From positions 175,132-239,131 of the forward strand of contig SADC01000119.1 of NCBI GenBank assembly GCA_004194705.1: 64,000 nucleotides of DNA, given 5' to 3'. The notes beneath the pieces were generated by a model that was not told the origin of the DNA, did no database searches, and saw only the letters and a list, made by a program, of their open reading frames with translations. Position 1 is the stretch's first letter. Each line of letters begins with the position of its first letter. The stretch comes from Ditylenchus dipsaci. Its lineage: Eukaryota > Nematoda > Chromadorea > Rhabditida > Anguinidae. Positions 35,433-45,854 of this stretch are shown here, one piece after another. The position numbers and the translations under genes were made by a program.

Positions 35433-36871
35433 GGATAATATTTAAAATTGGCCGTAGAATTGGGAAAAATGGCCGTAAAATATTTAATTTTGGCCGTAAA
35501 CTCGACCTGCCCTAAAATACGGAATTTTGGCCGTAAACTTTTGAATTCTGGCCATAAACTCAAATTAGGCCAAAAAATACTGGATTTTGGCTAAAAATTG
35601 TTGGATCTTGGCCATAAACTATTAGATTTTAGCCATTAACTCAGGCTGGTTCTAGCACAATTGGTCCACATGTCAATTGGCCCGAAATTTTTTCATCTAT
35701 CCTAGTGCTGAACTAACTCCATTATTCAACCCAAAATCGTGTGCTGAGCAGGTTGTGTTGGGACCAAAATGCTGTTTTGACTATCTAGAATCTCAATTTG
35801 CAATTAGTACCTGGGTAGGCACCCATTCCGAGGTGGTTGACACCAAATTCGATGGAATTTTTCTAAATGAGGCCCTGAAATACTGAATTTTTGCCATAAA
35901 TTCAACCTGTCTATATATAGACCATCTATTCATAGACTCCATTATTCCACCGTATAAACAACAGATACACAAATGACCGCTTATACATATACCTACATTT
36001 TACTTATGTGTTAAATGTTTTAATCCAAACATTCTGTTCCTCCTGAACCACATCTCAATGTTTCATCTCTTATCGCACCTATTAACATTCACACCTTATA
36101 ATCGGCTACATTCATTTATTTTCGAACAACGACAACAAAAGTAAACATTTTTTAACAGCAGGCAGAGAATTAAACAGTCATCGTTGTAATGGTCTTCTTC
36201 TTTTTTCCTAACACGGAGCAATTGGACTATACCCCACATCCCAAAAATCGGGCAGCATAACACTCTAGCGGCCCCTTTCCGAATTTGTGGGTGGCAAACT
36301 TTAGAAACGTCCATAAAAAGCTATCATAAGACTGGGACAGCAGTCTTTATTCACTACTAAACACATCGCTCAAATGCAGGCAAAAATAATAACAGCAAAC
36401 ATGACAACAGAAAAAGATAACTATAATTGATTCTTGTTAGCGCCAGTTCCCTTGAATTGACGAACCACATTGCTGACCGCTTGACTTGCCACTCCAAAAA
36501 GCTGCCGATCCGCACGAACCCAGGACCTCGATGACGAATAAGGACGAAACCGGCGCGTAGCTCGCCTTCATTGTCTGCAGTAATATCTGCAAATTGAGGA
36601 AAATTAATTTGATGAACCGAACTCGAGCGTGCACGCAAAATATCATACAAAAGGAAGATGGAAGAGCCAACACAACAGACACTATGAGTTTCGATGCGCA
36701 AAATTCATGGCCATATTTTAGTTTATGGCCAAAATCCAACAATGTATGACCAAAATGCGGTATTTGATGGCCAAATTCGAGCTTATGTCCAAAATTCAAA
36801 AGTTTACGGCCAAAAATTCAGTATTTTACGGCCATTTTTCAGTATTTTACGGCCAAAATTAAATACCACCC
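35433..36871. mobile_element. Foldback with GGCCGTAAA array arms and exon-like cargo
   Basis: A 9-bp duplication TTTTATAAA (35424-35432 and 36872-36880) flanks inverted arms of repeated TTTTGGCCGTAAACTT units (35450-35660 and 36700-36862). The centre carries sequence unlike the arms; see the fragment at 36424-36700. Related by arm sequence and design to 50801-51505. Confidence 0.83.
36424..36700 (-). pseudogene. Probable captured exons in foldback, gene unknown
   Basis: On the minus strand a hydrophobic frame (VSVVLALPSSFCMIFCVHAR) precedes a consensus-like acceptor TTTGCAG at about 36591. A protein-like exon follows (ITADNEGELRAGFVLIRHRG), then in another frame LFGVASQAVSNVVRQFKGTG ending at TAG. 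Codon-like composition and a splice site suggest a captured host-gene 3' end with one indel. I cannot name the gene. Confidence 0.4.
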
Positions 36872-37010
36872 TTTTATAAACTCTATACAAACATACCCAT
36901 AGTTTACAATAAGTGGTCATAGGTGCTATGAAGAATTTTACAAAAAAAAGTTACAGAAGTTTATTGAAAGAGTAAAAGATCTGGGCTGACATTAATAATC
37001 GTCCGTTTAA

Positions 37011-39283
37011 AGGACCTGACCTCTTCCTAGTCATGGCAATTTGTAATTTTTGAATTGGCGGGGGACCATTTATTTTTTGCGTAATTATTTTTTGAAATGC
37101 GAAAATATTTTTTTATTATAAGTTGCGTGTCTATTTTGATGTGAATTTTTTCCCTTTGGTTCTTGTTGAAATTTATTGTTGTCTAGGTGATCTGGCATCT
37201 CTATTTAGGTCCAGAGTGAGTTGCGTGCCGTTGTATTAGATAAGTTTTTATTTCTTTACCATCGCCGTCTCTTGCTTTTCTCGTTTTGTTTTCAGGTGGG
37301 GTTGCTGGATCATCATCCAACCAGGTGAATATTTTACTTCACGATTTCCGGGTGTATTTATTCAACTTCTAGGTCGTGGCTTTGTCGTCTTTCCGGTCAA
37401 ATTCAAGGCGTTGGTTTTTCGTTCCTCAAAAGGTCAAGTCATCGATGGAATGGGTACGTGACATTTCACTCTCAGGACATTTCACTCTAACGGTCATATA
37501 AAATTGTGTGGGTGGGGATTCGAGGTTGTCATACGCTGCATTTCAGGTGTTTCAAGTGACTAAAGCTGGATTTTTCGTGAACATAGGTTCGTTGACTTGC
37601 TTCGTCTCCAGGGCATGTTTTTAAGTTGGCAAGGTTGTTTTAACAGCACATGTTTTATTTTAGCAGTGCGTTCCACCGGATACGGAGTTTTGTCCTGACA
37701 GTGTTCCAGCCAGTTACAGAAGCGAAGTAAGTCTTGAAGTAGTAATTTCTGATGTGAGACTATCTTTTTCAGGACGAAACTGATGTTTACAAGGAGGGAG
37801 ATGATATTCGTGTCAAGCTTATTCGAATTCGGGTGGATCCAAATGACATTTCTCTATTGGCACGCTTATGGAAGACTACTTGAGACTTTGCACTTTTGAA
37901 TAGACAATGTATTCTCGCAAGTTCACTATCCTTCGATGTTCAATTGTTTGTTTCTTGCCAATAAAAATCTCTCGTTGTTTGAGGTCGTACTTCAATGGTC
38001 CACCCCGAAACACCTCCGCCGAAACATCCCCACCGAAACACCCCGGCTGAAACACCCCGCCGAAACACCCCGGCCAAAATGGGTTTCTCTCTTAGGACAT
38101 TTCACTCTCTGGGACATTTCACTCTCAGGACATTTCACTCTTGGGACATTTCACTCTCTAGGACATTTCACTCTCAGGACATTTCACTCTCTAGGACATT
38201 TCACTCTCCGGGGCAATTCACTCTTCGGTCTAATATTTGCTCTAATAAAGTATCTACCTCTCGGATCCGAAATTTTGGATGTATTAGTAATTGCTACTTA
38301 CATATGTTTTCAAGATTAATCGACATCAGATGAAAGATTTTTGATAGGGAAGCTTTCGAATATACTTTAAGTACCGCGCGAAGGTTGGCCGTTTTGCGGC
38401 TAAGACCAGCATACTCCGCATTGCAAATAATAGAAAGTAAACCAATCGGTGGCCTCTCTAAAATTAATAAAAGTTGATGTTACGCAAGCGGTAGTACCAA
38501 GGTGGCAGCACTTAGGTGATATTACCTAGGTAGTGATCCACTTTCTGAATAGGGTCTGATTTACTTCAAAAAATGTTCTAATATACCACACTAATATGCC
38601 ATATCCTGAGTACTTTCACCTGAGTACCACCACCTGGTACCCCCACCTTAGTACCACCACTTGAGTAGCACCACCTGAGTACCAATTTCTGGGTAGCTCG
38701 ACACTAGTACCTCTGCCTGGATACTACCTAAGTATCACTAGCTAGGCAGTTCTTCCGAGTACCGATACCTGAGCGCTACCTTGGTACCTTCTTTCCATGG
38801 GGCATACAACTTTTTAAAACTGGGGTTACTGAAAATTTTAAACGAAATTTCGCTTGGTTTTCATTTCGAATTTTCATAATGGTTTCAAGAGTGAAGTGTC
38901 CAGAGAGTGAAATGTCCGGAGAGTGAAATGTCCCTGAGAGTGAAATGTCCAGAGAGTGAAATTTCCGTGTCCCGGCAAAAATACCCACATACAGGAAAGT
39001 GGCGAGGAAACAAACCCAGACTATCTAGGATGTTATGTGGAAATGATACAACTTATTTTACAGATTCTTTCGCAGCTCACTCTGGACCTAGATAGAGATG
39101 CAGATCACCTAGACAACAATAAATTTCAACAAGAACCAAAAGGAAAAACTCACACCAAAAATATAGACGCAACTTTTAATAAAAAAATATTTTCGCATTT
39201 CAAAAAAATAATTACGGAAAAAATAAATGGTCCCCGCCAATTCAAAAATTACAAATTGCCATGACTAGGAGAGGTCAGGTCCT
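37011..39283. mobile_element. 2.3-kb TTAA-flanked foldback carrying RPB7 exons
   Basis: Ends AGGACCTGACCTCTTCC / GGAGAGGTCAGGTCCT with TTAA at 37007-37010 and 39284-39287. The arms match for about 210-240 bp (37011-37225 and 39045-39283). Inside are the RPB7 exons (37296-37903), arrays of GGACATTTCACTCTCA (37462-37492 and 38095-38225; inverted at 38888-38965), a CCGAAACACCCC array (38005-38075) and a GTACCACCACCTGAGTA minisatellite (38505-38790). Belongs to the AGGACC family seen at 17362 and elsewhere. Confidence 0.85.
37296..37903 (+). pseudogene. rpb-7: Captured 3' part of RNA polymerase II subunit RPB7 gene
   Basis: RPB7 (POLR2G) is the stalk subunit that, with RPB4, binds Pol II and nascent RNA. 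Exons 37296-37324, 37373-37453, 37547-37616, 37667-37726 and 37773-37903. They read IIIQPG, RGFVVFPVKFKALVFRSSKG, VFQVTKAGFFVNIGSLTCFV, CVPPDTEFCPDSVPASYRSE, then DIRVKLIRIRVDPNDISLL and, after a one-base shift at about 37866, MEDYLRLC. This is the second half of the N-terminal tip domain plus the whole S1-like domain. The first 60 or so residues are not in the window. The frame needs three one-base corrections (GGG at 37452-37454, GGG at 37611-37613, TT at 37866). A polyA signal lies near 37961. It is enclosed by a foldback's arms, so I read it as transposon cargo. Confidence 0.85.
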
Positions 39284-41309
39284 TTAAGTGTTAACAAAGG
39301 TCCTGAAATAGGTACGATTTTTTTTAAAAGTATAATTCGCATCCCTGTATAACTGTAATCATGTTCAAAATTTGGCGAATGATATATATGCATTGAAAGA
39401 TGTATTAAAGGTGAAAACAAAATACAAAATATACTTAACGGTATATCAAAGAAGGTCCGATTATTGGGGTGGGTTGTATATCGAAGTAGCGCCCACCTGT
39501 TTTATTAAAACCAATATATGTGTTCTCTGTTGAATTCCGCACCGGAATATACTGACGTGCCGATCGGTCTCGCGAGTGTCAAATAAAATTGAAGAGTTTT
39601 TCTTTGAGAAAAAATCCACAGGGAAACAAGGCATACTTTTTTTCGTAAGCATTATTCACACATATAAGCCTTTATATGTGTGAATTTTGTTAATGAAAAG
39701 AGAGGGGAAACTTCACTAATTTTTTTAAATATTATTTTCTTACTTTCCTGTGAATAATTTTATTTACGCTTGAAAGATTTAAAAAATAACAATACCTCAA
39801 TAAAATACAAATATTGTAAACTTGTTTTTCTGCTATACAATATTCTAATATGTCATACTTTCTTCATAAGGTTTTAAAAAAGAGTTTTAAATCGGCAATA
39901 TTATTAAAAAGATAAAAAAAACTGCACAAAAACGGGTTAAAAAATTTTCGGTTTTTTTCCATTTTGAATTACTGCTTTTTTTAATTTTAAGCAGGGTTCC
40001 GATCTGTACTTTATTTGTTTTATTTATTTTATTCATTTAACCTCACAAAACTTAAGATTTAAATATTTATTTTCAGTGCTAAAAACTTAACAAATAGCTC
40101 TTTTTGCCAAAAAAAGGCCAAATTGACTTTATTTTGCAAAATGTACTTTATTTAAAAATTTTCAGATGAGAACCCTGATTTTAAGTTTTTTTCAATTTTA
40201 TGACACACTCCTAACATCCGCTCCTAACTTACCATCAAATGTGAACTCTTCCCCCGACTCCATTCCCTACATATTTCTCAAAATTGTGCTGAAGGCTTAG
40301 CTTATCCCATTACGTATATTTTTCGGTACTCAATCATGACAGGTGAAATTCCCAGCATTTGGAAGTTTTTCAAGTTATTCCGCTCTATAAAAAGGGGCAT
40401 TTTCTGATCCAAACAATTACCGGCCGATAAGTCTTACCTGCTCCTTATCAAAAATAATAGAGAAAATAATACATGAGAAACTGTGTGATTTTTTTGAAAA
40501 AAAAAATATTTTGCCTTCTTCCCACATGTATTTCGTCTTCGAAAATCAGTCACAACTCAGCTTTTAAAAAATCTTGATGATTGGAGCAATGCTGTTGAGC
40601 ACAAAAAGTGAGTTGATGTTGTCTATTTCGACATTTCAAAAGCTTTGACTCTATTTCTCATTCTATTTTGCTACAAAAACTGTACAATACTGGAGTGAGA
40701 GGGTCACTTTTAAAGTGGATTAAAGTTTTTCAAATGAGCGATCTTTTTCCGTGAAAGTGGGTGATTCTTACTCCAATGCAAAACCTATTCTCAGTGGTGT
40801 ACCCCAAGGATCAGTCCTGGGACCTCTTTTATTATTTTTTACATCTCTAACATCACTACTAAATGCCTTTGCCGGAATGTTACTCAGAAATTTTTCGCTG
40901 ATGATTTAAGGCATATGTCATCTATTCTGAACCTCAACGTTCAGCTGATCTACAAAATTTTATCACTTTCTGGTGCACTGAAAACGAGCTGAAAAATGTT
41001 CAGTTTTACACCTTGGTCGAAAAATCCTCACTCTAGCTATAGTATAATGATTATAATATACCTGAGGTTATTGACTCTGTTAAAGACTTAGGTATCAAGA
41101 TTACTCCTAACCTGAAATGGAAAGTTCACATTGATTACTCTCGAAAATCGCATCTTTCAAACTATTTTCTTTGTTCAAAGTTATCCGTTCAAACATCCTT
41201 AAATTTCTCACCCAAATGTATACAACTTACGTCCGACCGATACTTAAATTTAACACTGTTATATTTAATCCGAACTATGCAAAGGACATTAAAAAATTAG
41301 AAAAAGTTC

Positions 41310-41558
41310 GGCTCTAGTAAACAATACGTTTCCATTTTTTGCCTTGGTCCCCCTGTTGTTTTTTATTGAAAAACAGCTTGGTCCCCCCTGTCCATTATGG
41401 TTGTTATTATGGTGATTGCAGTGATAATGGTGATTGTGGTTAACATAATCACCTTAACCATGATCAACTTCAAAACAACAGGGGGACCAAGCTGTTTTTC
41501 AATAAAAAACAACAGGGGGACCAAGTCAAAAAATGGAAACGTATTGTTTACTAGAGCC
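41310..41558. mobile_element. Merlin-type MITE inserted in the LINE
   Basis: Ends GGCTCTAGTAAACAATACG and its complement, then CCTTGGTCCCCCTGTTG-type subterminal repeats shared with the Merlin element at 9450. A perfect 8-bp duplication AAAAGTTC (41302-41309 and 41559-41566) splits a LINE motif that reads through once the MITE is removed. The middle is a symmetrical ATGGTGATT/AATCACC hairpin. Confidence 0.88.
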
Positions 41559-41628
41559 AAAAGTTCAATCTATGACAGCTAATATGATTTACTACCGCTC
41601 TTTAAGAACTGATTGTCCCGAAAAACCG

Positions 41629-42697
41629 GCATGGCGAGATCTGCAGATACACATTTTCGGCAGATTATTTGCAGACGTAACATTTGCATAAAGACTTTTG
41701 CGGATCTGCATTTGCAGAAGGGTATTTACGAACATAACATTTGCAGAGACGACTATTGCGGAGCGTCGTTAGCGGCAGGACATTTGCATGTGGAACGACA
41801 TTTGAGGAGCAACGTTAGAGGAAAAATATTTACGGACCGACATTTGCGGTAGGGCATTTGCGGAGTTGACAGTTGCGGAAAAACTTTTGCGGAGCGACAT
41901 TTGCGGAAACGACATAAAACCCAAATATTATCGATTTACAGGGTGTTTCAAGAATTTTGAACACTTTTAAATCGCCATAACTTTTTTTTGTAGACTGAAT
42001 TTTCGAATTCTGTAAACGCAGATCGACTCAGAATTGAAAAGCAATTTTTTGGTATATAAAGTCAGAAACACGATTTTCGCTTGTTCCCCCTGTGGTTTAG
42101 GCCTTGCCCATCCAGAGACCATCCACAGTCCAGGACCCGAAACATAGGGGGGACCAAGCGAAAATCGTGTTTTTGACTTTATATGCCAAAAATTGCTTTT
42201 GATTCTGAGTCGATCTGCGTTTAGAAAATTCAAAGATTCGGTCTACAAAAAAAGTTATGGCGATTTAAAAGTGTTCGAAATTCTTGAAACACCCTGTACT
42301 TATTGTTCACTAAATAAATTTATTGTCTTTCGTTGTTATACTTTGAAATCACTAGTGGAAATGGTATTTTTTTAAGACTTTCTATAGAGTATACGGTTTT
42401 TATGTGATTCCGCAAATGTCGCTCCGCAAAAGTTATTTTTGCAAATGTCGTTCCGCAAATGCCATGCCGCTAATGTAATTTCTCAAATGTTTTTTCCGCA
42501 AATGTCACATCCGCAAATGTTGCATCGCAAAAGTACTGCCGGTAATATCCTTCGCTTAATTCGCTCCGCAAATGTCGGTCCGCGAATATCGTTCCGCAAA
42601 ATTCTTGCCGCAAATGTAGGTCCGCAGAAGTTGTATCCGCGAAAATCACTCCGCAAAAGTGGTATCTGCAAATGTTTATCCGCAGATCTCGTTATGC
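41629..42697. mobile_element. Foldback with GCGGAACGACATTT-type array arms, copy 2
   Basis: Ends GCATGGCGAGATCTGCAGAT / ATCCGCAGATCTCGTTATGC. The arms (41640-41912 and 42400-42690) are about twenty degenerate 13-14 bp units each. An imperfect duplication (CGAAAAACCG against CGAAAACGC) flanks it. It interrupts the LINE and is itself interrupted by the MITE at 41939. Confidence 0.85.
41939..42296. mobile_element. Palindromic mariner-type MITE nested in the foldback
   Basis: Ends CAGGGTGTTTCAAGAATTT / AATTCTTGAAACACCCTG with TA at 41937-41938 and 42297-42298. Arms of about 170 bp are near-identical. The centre has CTTGTTCCCCCTGTGGTTTA mirrored by GGGGGGACCAAGCG. Confidence 0.87.
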
Positions 42698-43110
42698 CGA
42701 AAACGCATCTTACGAAAAATTGCTCAAACTACTAGGTTTAAAATTTCTTCAATATAGACGCAAAGTGCTTGACTTAGTTTTCTACCATAAAATTGTTCTT
42801 AAATTTGCCATTGTTAATTTTAGTCATATGCCACTCTAAAACCATCTATAACCAGAAGATTAGAATTTAAAATATCGTTTCTAGTGTGCAAAACCAATGT
42901 AAGATTCAACCATTTCTGTATTAGAGTCTCTAAGCTTTACTATAAGTTGCCTATATTATTATTACGTCCGGAACTATCCAATTATTTAAAATGAATTTAG
43001 AGATAATTGATCTCATAAAATTTATAAACTAGTAAGTAGCTGCGTGATTGTATTTGTTATTCTGTGTGCTTGACTTACTTTTGCGTAAATGAATAAATAA
43101 AATACGCTGG

Positions 43111-44540
43111 CATAGCCTGCGTCTAAGGTTTTGCCTTAGTTGAAAAAATGTTTCAAGGTATTAGGTAAACAAGGTAAAGAACATTTTTTACTCCGACGCC
43201 AACTCTAAATCCAACTCATACTTATGGTGACTCGACTCGTCTAATCAAAGCTTTTGACCGAGTCGTCAACCCTGCTCATACTCTTGTATGAAAAAATCCA
43301 ACGCCAATGTCTACTGTAACGACTGCCAGTGACCAACTTCAAATTTAAAGATCGATTACGGTATACGGCCACAAGTGTTTTCTATTTTAAATAAGCGGGG
43401 CAGTTTTTTACTACGAAAATGTGCTCTGCCATGTTATCGCCGAAAATCGTTATTGCCGAAACGGCTGAATCTTTAATTTTCAGTAACAAAAAAACTTTAG
43501 ATTTAATTAATTATTTAAGTTACAGCAGAAGCCAGATCTGTTTTTTGAAGCAAATGAACATGTAGCTGTCGCAAAAAATTTAAAGATGTTACCGTTTCGG
43601 CTATAATGATTTTTGGCGATAACAGGGAGAGCCACAAACGTTTTTTGAATTTTTTTTTGAATAAATGAAATATATTACTATCGACAAATAGCAGAGACTT
43701 CAAGAGAAACCGATCGAAAATGAAAAATCACTTTTTAAATCAAAACATAATTCAAAAAACATTTTCGGAGTGAAAACTGTCTCCCGCCAATTCGAAATAC
43801 GAAATACCCATAGCCGTAGACGGTAATGGTTCTTAAACGTACCATAAGAAGTGAAGGTGCTTTTATAAAGGCATACTTCGACTTTAATACAGGAAAGAGT
43901 CATAACACTTTGCGGATCCTTTTTTGTCTAATCTGTTGAGCTTTTTCTAGCAAAACTACCTTTTTACAAAAATTCAGGTTCATCAGTCAATATCTCTTCT
44001 AAAACACGGTTGCTAAACCAGAGTCGCCCAAAATCAGCTCTCTCGGGTCCAAAAATCACAAAAATGTGGACAAATCAGATCTAGAACAAAAAAAATTCGT
44101 TAAGAATTGCTGCTTTTTTGTCAAGCTTTTTCGATTAAAAGCAGTCTAAAATTGTATTTTTTATTATACGATATTTGCGCTAGGAAAACTTTCGTGTCAA
44201 AAAAGACATTCTTACTTTTTTTTCTTTTTTTCAGCTCTAACTACAAAAAAATGTTCCTCAAAAATGGAAAAGGGCAAATGAATCATAGCATTGCGGAATT
44301 GGTGATCAGGCATAAAAAGGAGAGGTGAAAATAGAACGGAGAAAAGAATAAATAAATAACCCCTTCTATTTTGCGCCAGCTCAGCCTTTGTTCCAGTCCT
44401 CCCTCTCTTCCTGATGAATAAATGCTTTTGTTGGGGTGGTTTCCGTTGGCGCCCTCATTTGGTTGCTGCTTTTTGTTCATTCTATTTCAACATCTATTTG
44501 TGGTTTCAGCAAATTTAGCTATTTGTGAAGAATGTTAGTT
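43111..44540. other. No gene recognised
   Basis: Holds an AGGACC-family-like piece near 43730-43830 (CTGTCTCCCGCCAATTCGAA) and low-complexity AT-rich sequence. I see no supportable coding exon. Confidence 0.45.
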
Positions 44541-44790
44541 TGGAAGGGCTTTTAAAAATCGAAGTGTTGAGATATGGTCTTTTGGAAAAAATTAATTTCT
44601 CACCGAAATCCAAGTTTTTATAACTTTTTCGGATTTTGGTCATTTTTCGAGAATACGATTTTTTCTAAAAAACCTATCTCAACGTTCTGTAACATAGGTT
44701 TTGTAGCTCTTGAGTTGTGTTACGGCATGGTGATAAGATGTTGTCATAACGCTAAACTCGAAATTAAACTTTTGACCAATTAAAATGATG
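44540..44790. repeat. Partial copy of the palindromic MITE at 23073
   Basis: GTGTTGAGATATGGTCTTTT, the GGTCATTTTTCGAGAA turn, then TTTTGTAGCTCTTGAGTTGT and GGTGATAAGATGTTGTCA, in the order seen in 23400-23640 and 52820-53060. No intact ends. Confidence 0.6.
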
Positions 44791-45446
44791 GAAGTACTCG
44801 CATGTACCCCTAAACTGTCCATTTTTGCGTCTCATTTCTTTTAAGCACGTGTATCCTTTATTTTAATCATCAATAAACAAATATTATCTCGTTGGAAATG
44901 TTAAAGAAAGGGCTGATGAATAGTGTATTACGTATAAATATGATAAGAACATGTAAAACCATTTTTAACAAACGGATAATAATTATTCCTCAACCTAATA
45001 TATGGCTTCTGGCTGGTTTTATTTATTTTGATGGTCATTTCCTAAATCGCAAAATTAATGTAGTTTGTGACAGTAAAACAGTGCTGGAATCAATCCCAAC
45101 CGATTGCTCAACACTTTTTGACCCTAGAAGTCAGTTAACTTATTAAATGGGTTAAAAAGGGTGTGCACCTATGAGGATTGGAACTGATAGTTCAAAATAT
45201 TGGCATTATGATTTGCAACACACTTGTTCGGTACTTGTTCCGATGACGCCACCCATTCACCCCCCCCTCCCTTCGTCGCGTGAACATAATGTTTATAGGA
45301 GCGATCGTATATTCCAATACAAAGGTTTTCGCATTTAATTAAAAATCATGGACTGACTGCATTTATTCACCATCGACAAGATATTTGAGAAAATATTTTG
45401 GGCTGATAAAAGATTCGATGAATGGCTCGGCTTTCTCGTCTTGTCA

Positions 45447-45854
45447 TTATTTATACTCATACATGTGCGGTCGAAAAATTCGATGCTGGGCGTCGGAAAT
45501 CGGCAACAGCGCCCGTCCACGTTTGGTTATACTGAAGAATTTCTCTGGCGAAAAATATTTGGCGGCAACGATGTGTTTTATAATTTCTGGAAGCAAGTAA
45601 GCGAGTATTATGTATGCGAAAAATAAAATGTTGACAGTAAATAACAGATTAATATCGTAGAAGTGTGAGGAAGGGGGTGGCGTCATCCAAACAACTACCA
45701 GAAAAGTAAGCAAAATTAAGGAAAAAAAATATTTATCCTTGTAATTTAGTCTATTAGTTTGGTGTGTATTTCTTTTAGCTCTCCTACATTCTGTGCTATT
45801 AAAGCACTGTTCTATTTGCTGCTGTGCTATTACAGCCATCTGGCGCTGACTCAT
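45447..45854 (-). CDS. Hypothetical small protein with two membrane segments
   Basis: A 135-residue open frame. After a polar N-terminus (MSQRQMAVIAQQQIEQCFNS) come two hydrophobic stretches (FFSLILLTFLVVVWM at about residues 44-58 and LLFTVNILFFAYIILAYLLP at about 70-89), then a basic tail ending RPHMYEYK. The predicted topology is a hairpin in the membrane. I do not recognise the family and see no flanking exons. The frame could continue after an indel near 45450 (KAEPFIESFISPKYFL in another frame). Confidence 0.4.
   Translation of the reverse strand: MSQRQMAVIAQQQIEQCFNSTECRRAKRNTHQTNRLNYKDKYFFSLILLTFLVVVWMTPPPSSHFYDINLLFTVNILFFAYIILAYLLPEIIKHIVAAKYFSPEKFFSITKRGRALLPISDAQHRIFRPHMYEYK

Larger units (their letters stand above)
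40205..43110 (+). pseudogene. Non-LTR retrotransposon (CR1/jockey-like LINE) ORF2 remnant, interrupted twice
   Basis: Degenerate reverse-transcriptase motifs in shifting frames: SLSKIIEKIIHEKL and the NYRPISL block near 40415; VVYFDISKAFDSISHSILLQ near 40620; GVPQGSVLGPLL near 40797; FADDL near 40900; TYVRPILKFNTVIFNPNYAK near 41228. After two insertions (41310-41558 and 41629-42697) the frame resumes with LLKLLGLKFLQYRRKVLDLV near 42720 and CKTNVRFNHFCIRVSKLYYK, and ends about 43100 after AATAAATAAAAT. It has many stops and lacks the 5' end and endonuclease domain. A dead, 5'-truncated copy. Confidence 0.8.

Noticed and set aside
36437..36799. Minus-strand frame with repeated FGHKL
   Set aside because: The N-terminal repeats are translations of the GGCCGTAAA arm array, not a protein repeat; only the central part is kept as possible cargo.
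38000..38330. ORF with repeated LGHFTLRTFHS units
   Set aside because: It is the translated GGACATTTCACTCTC array inside the foldback, in frames with no independent support.
41640..42690. Regularly spaced short repeats that look like a CRISPR array
   Set aside because: The repeats are degenerate 13-14 bp tandem units without unique spacers, arranged as inverted arms of a transposable element in a eukaryotic genome.
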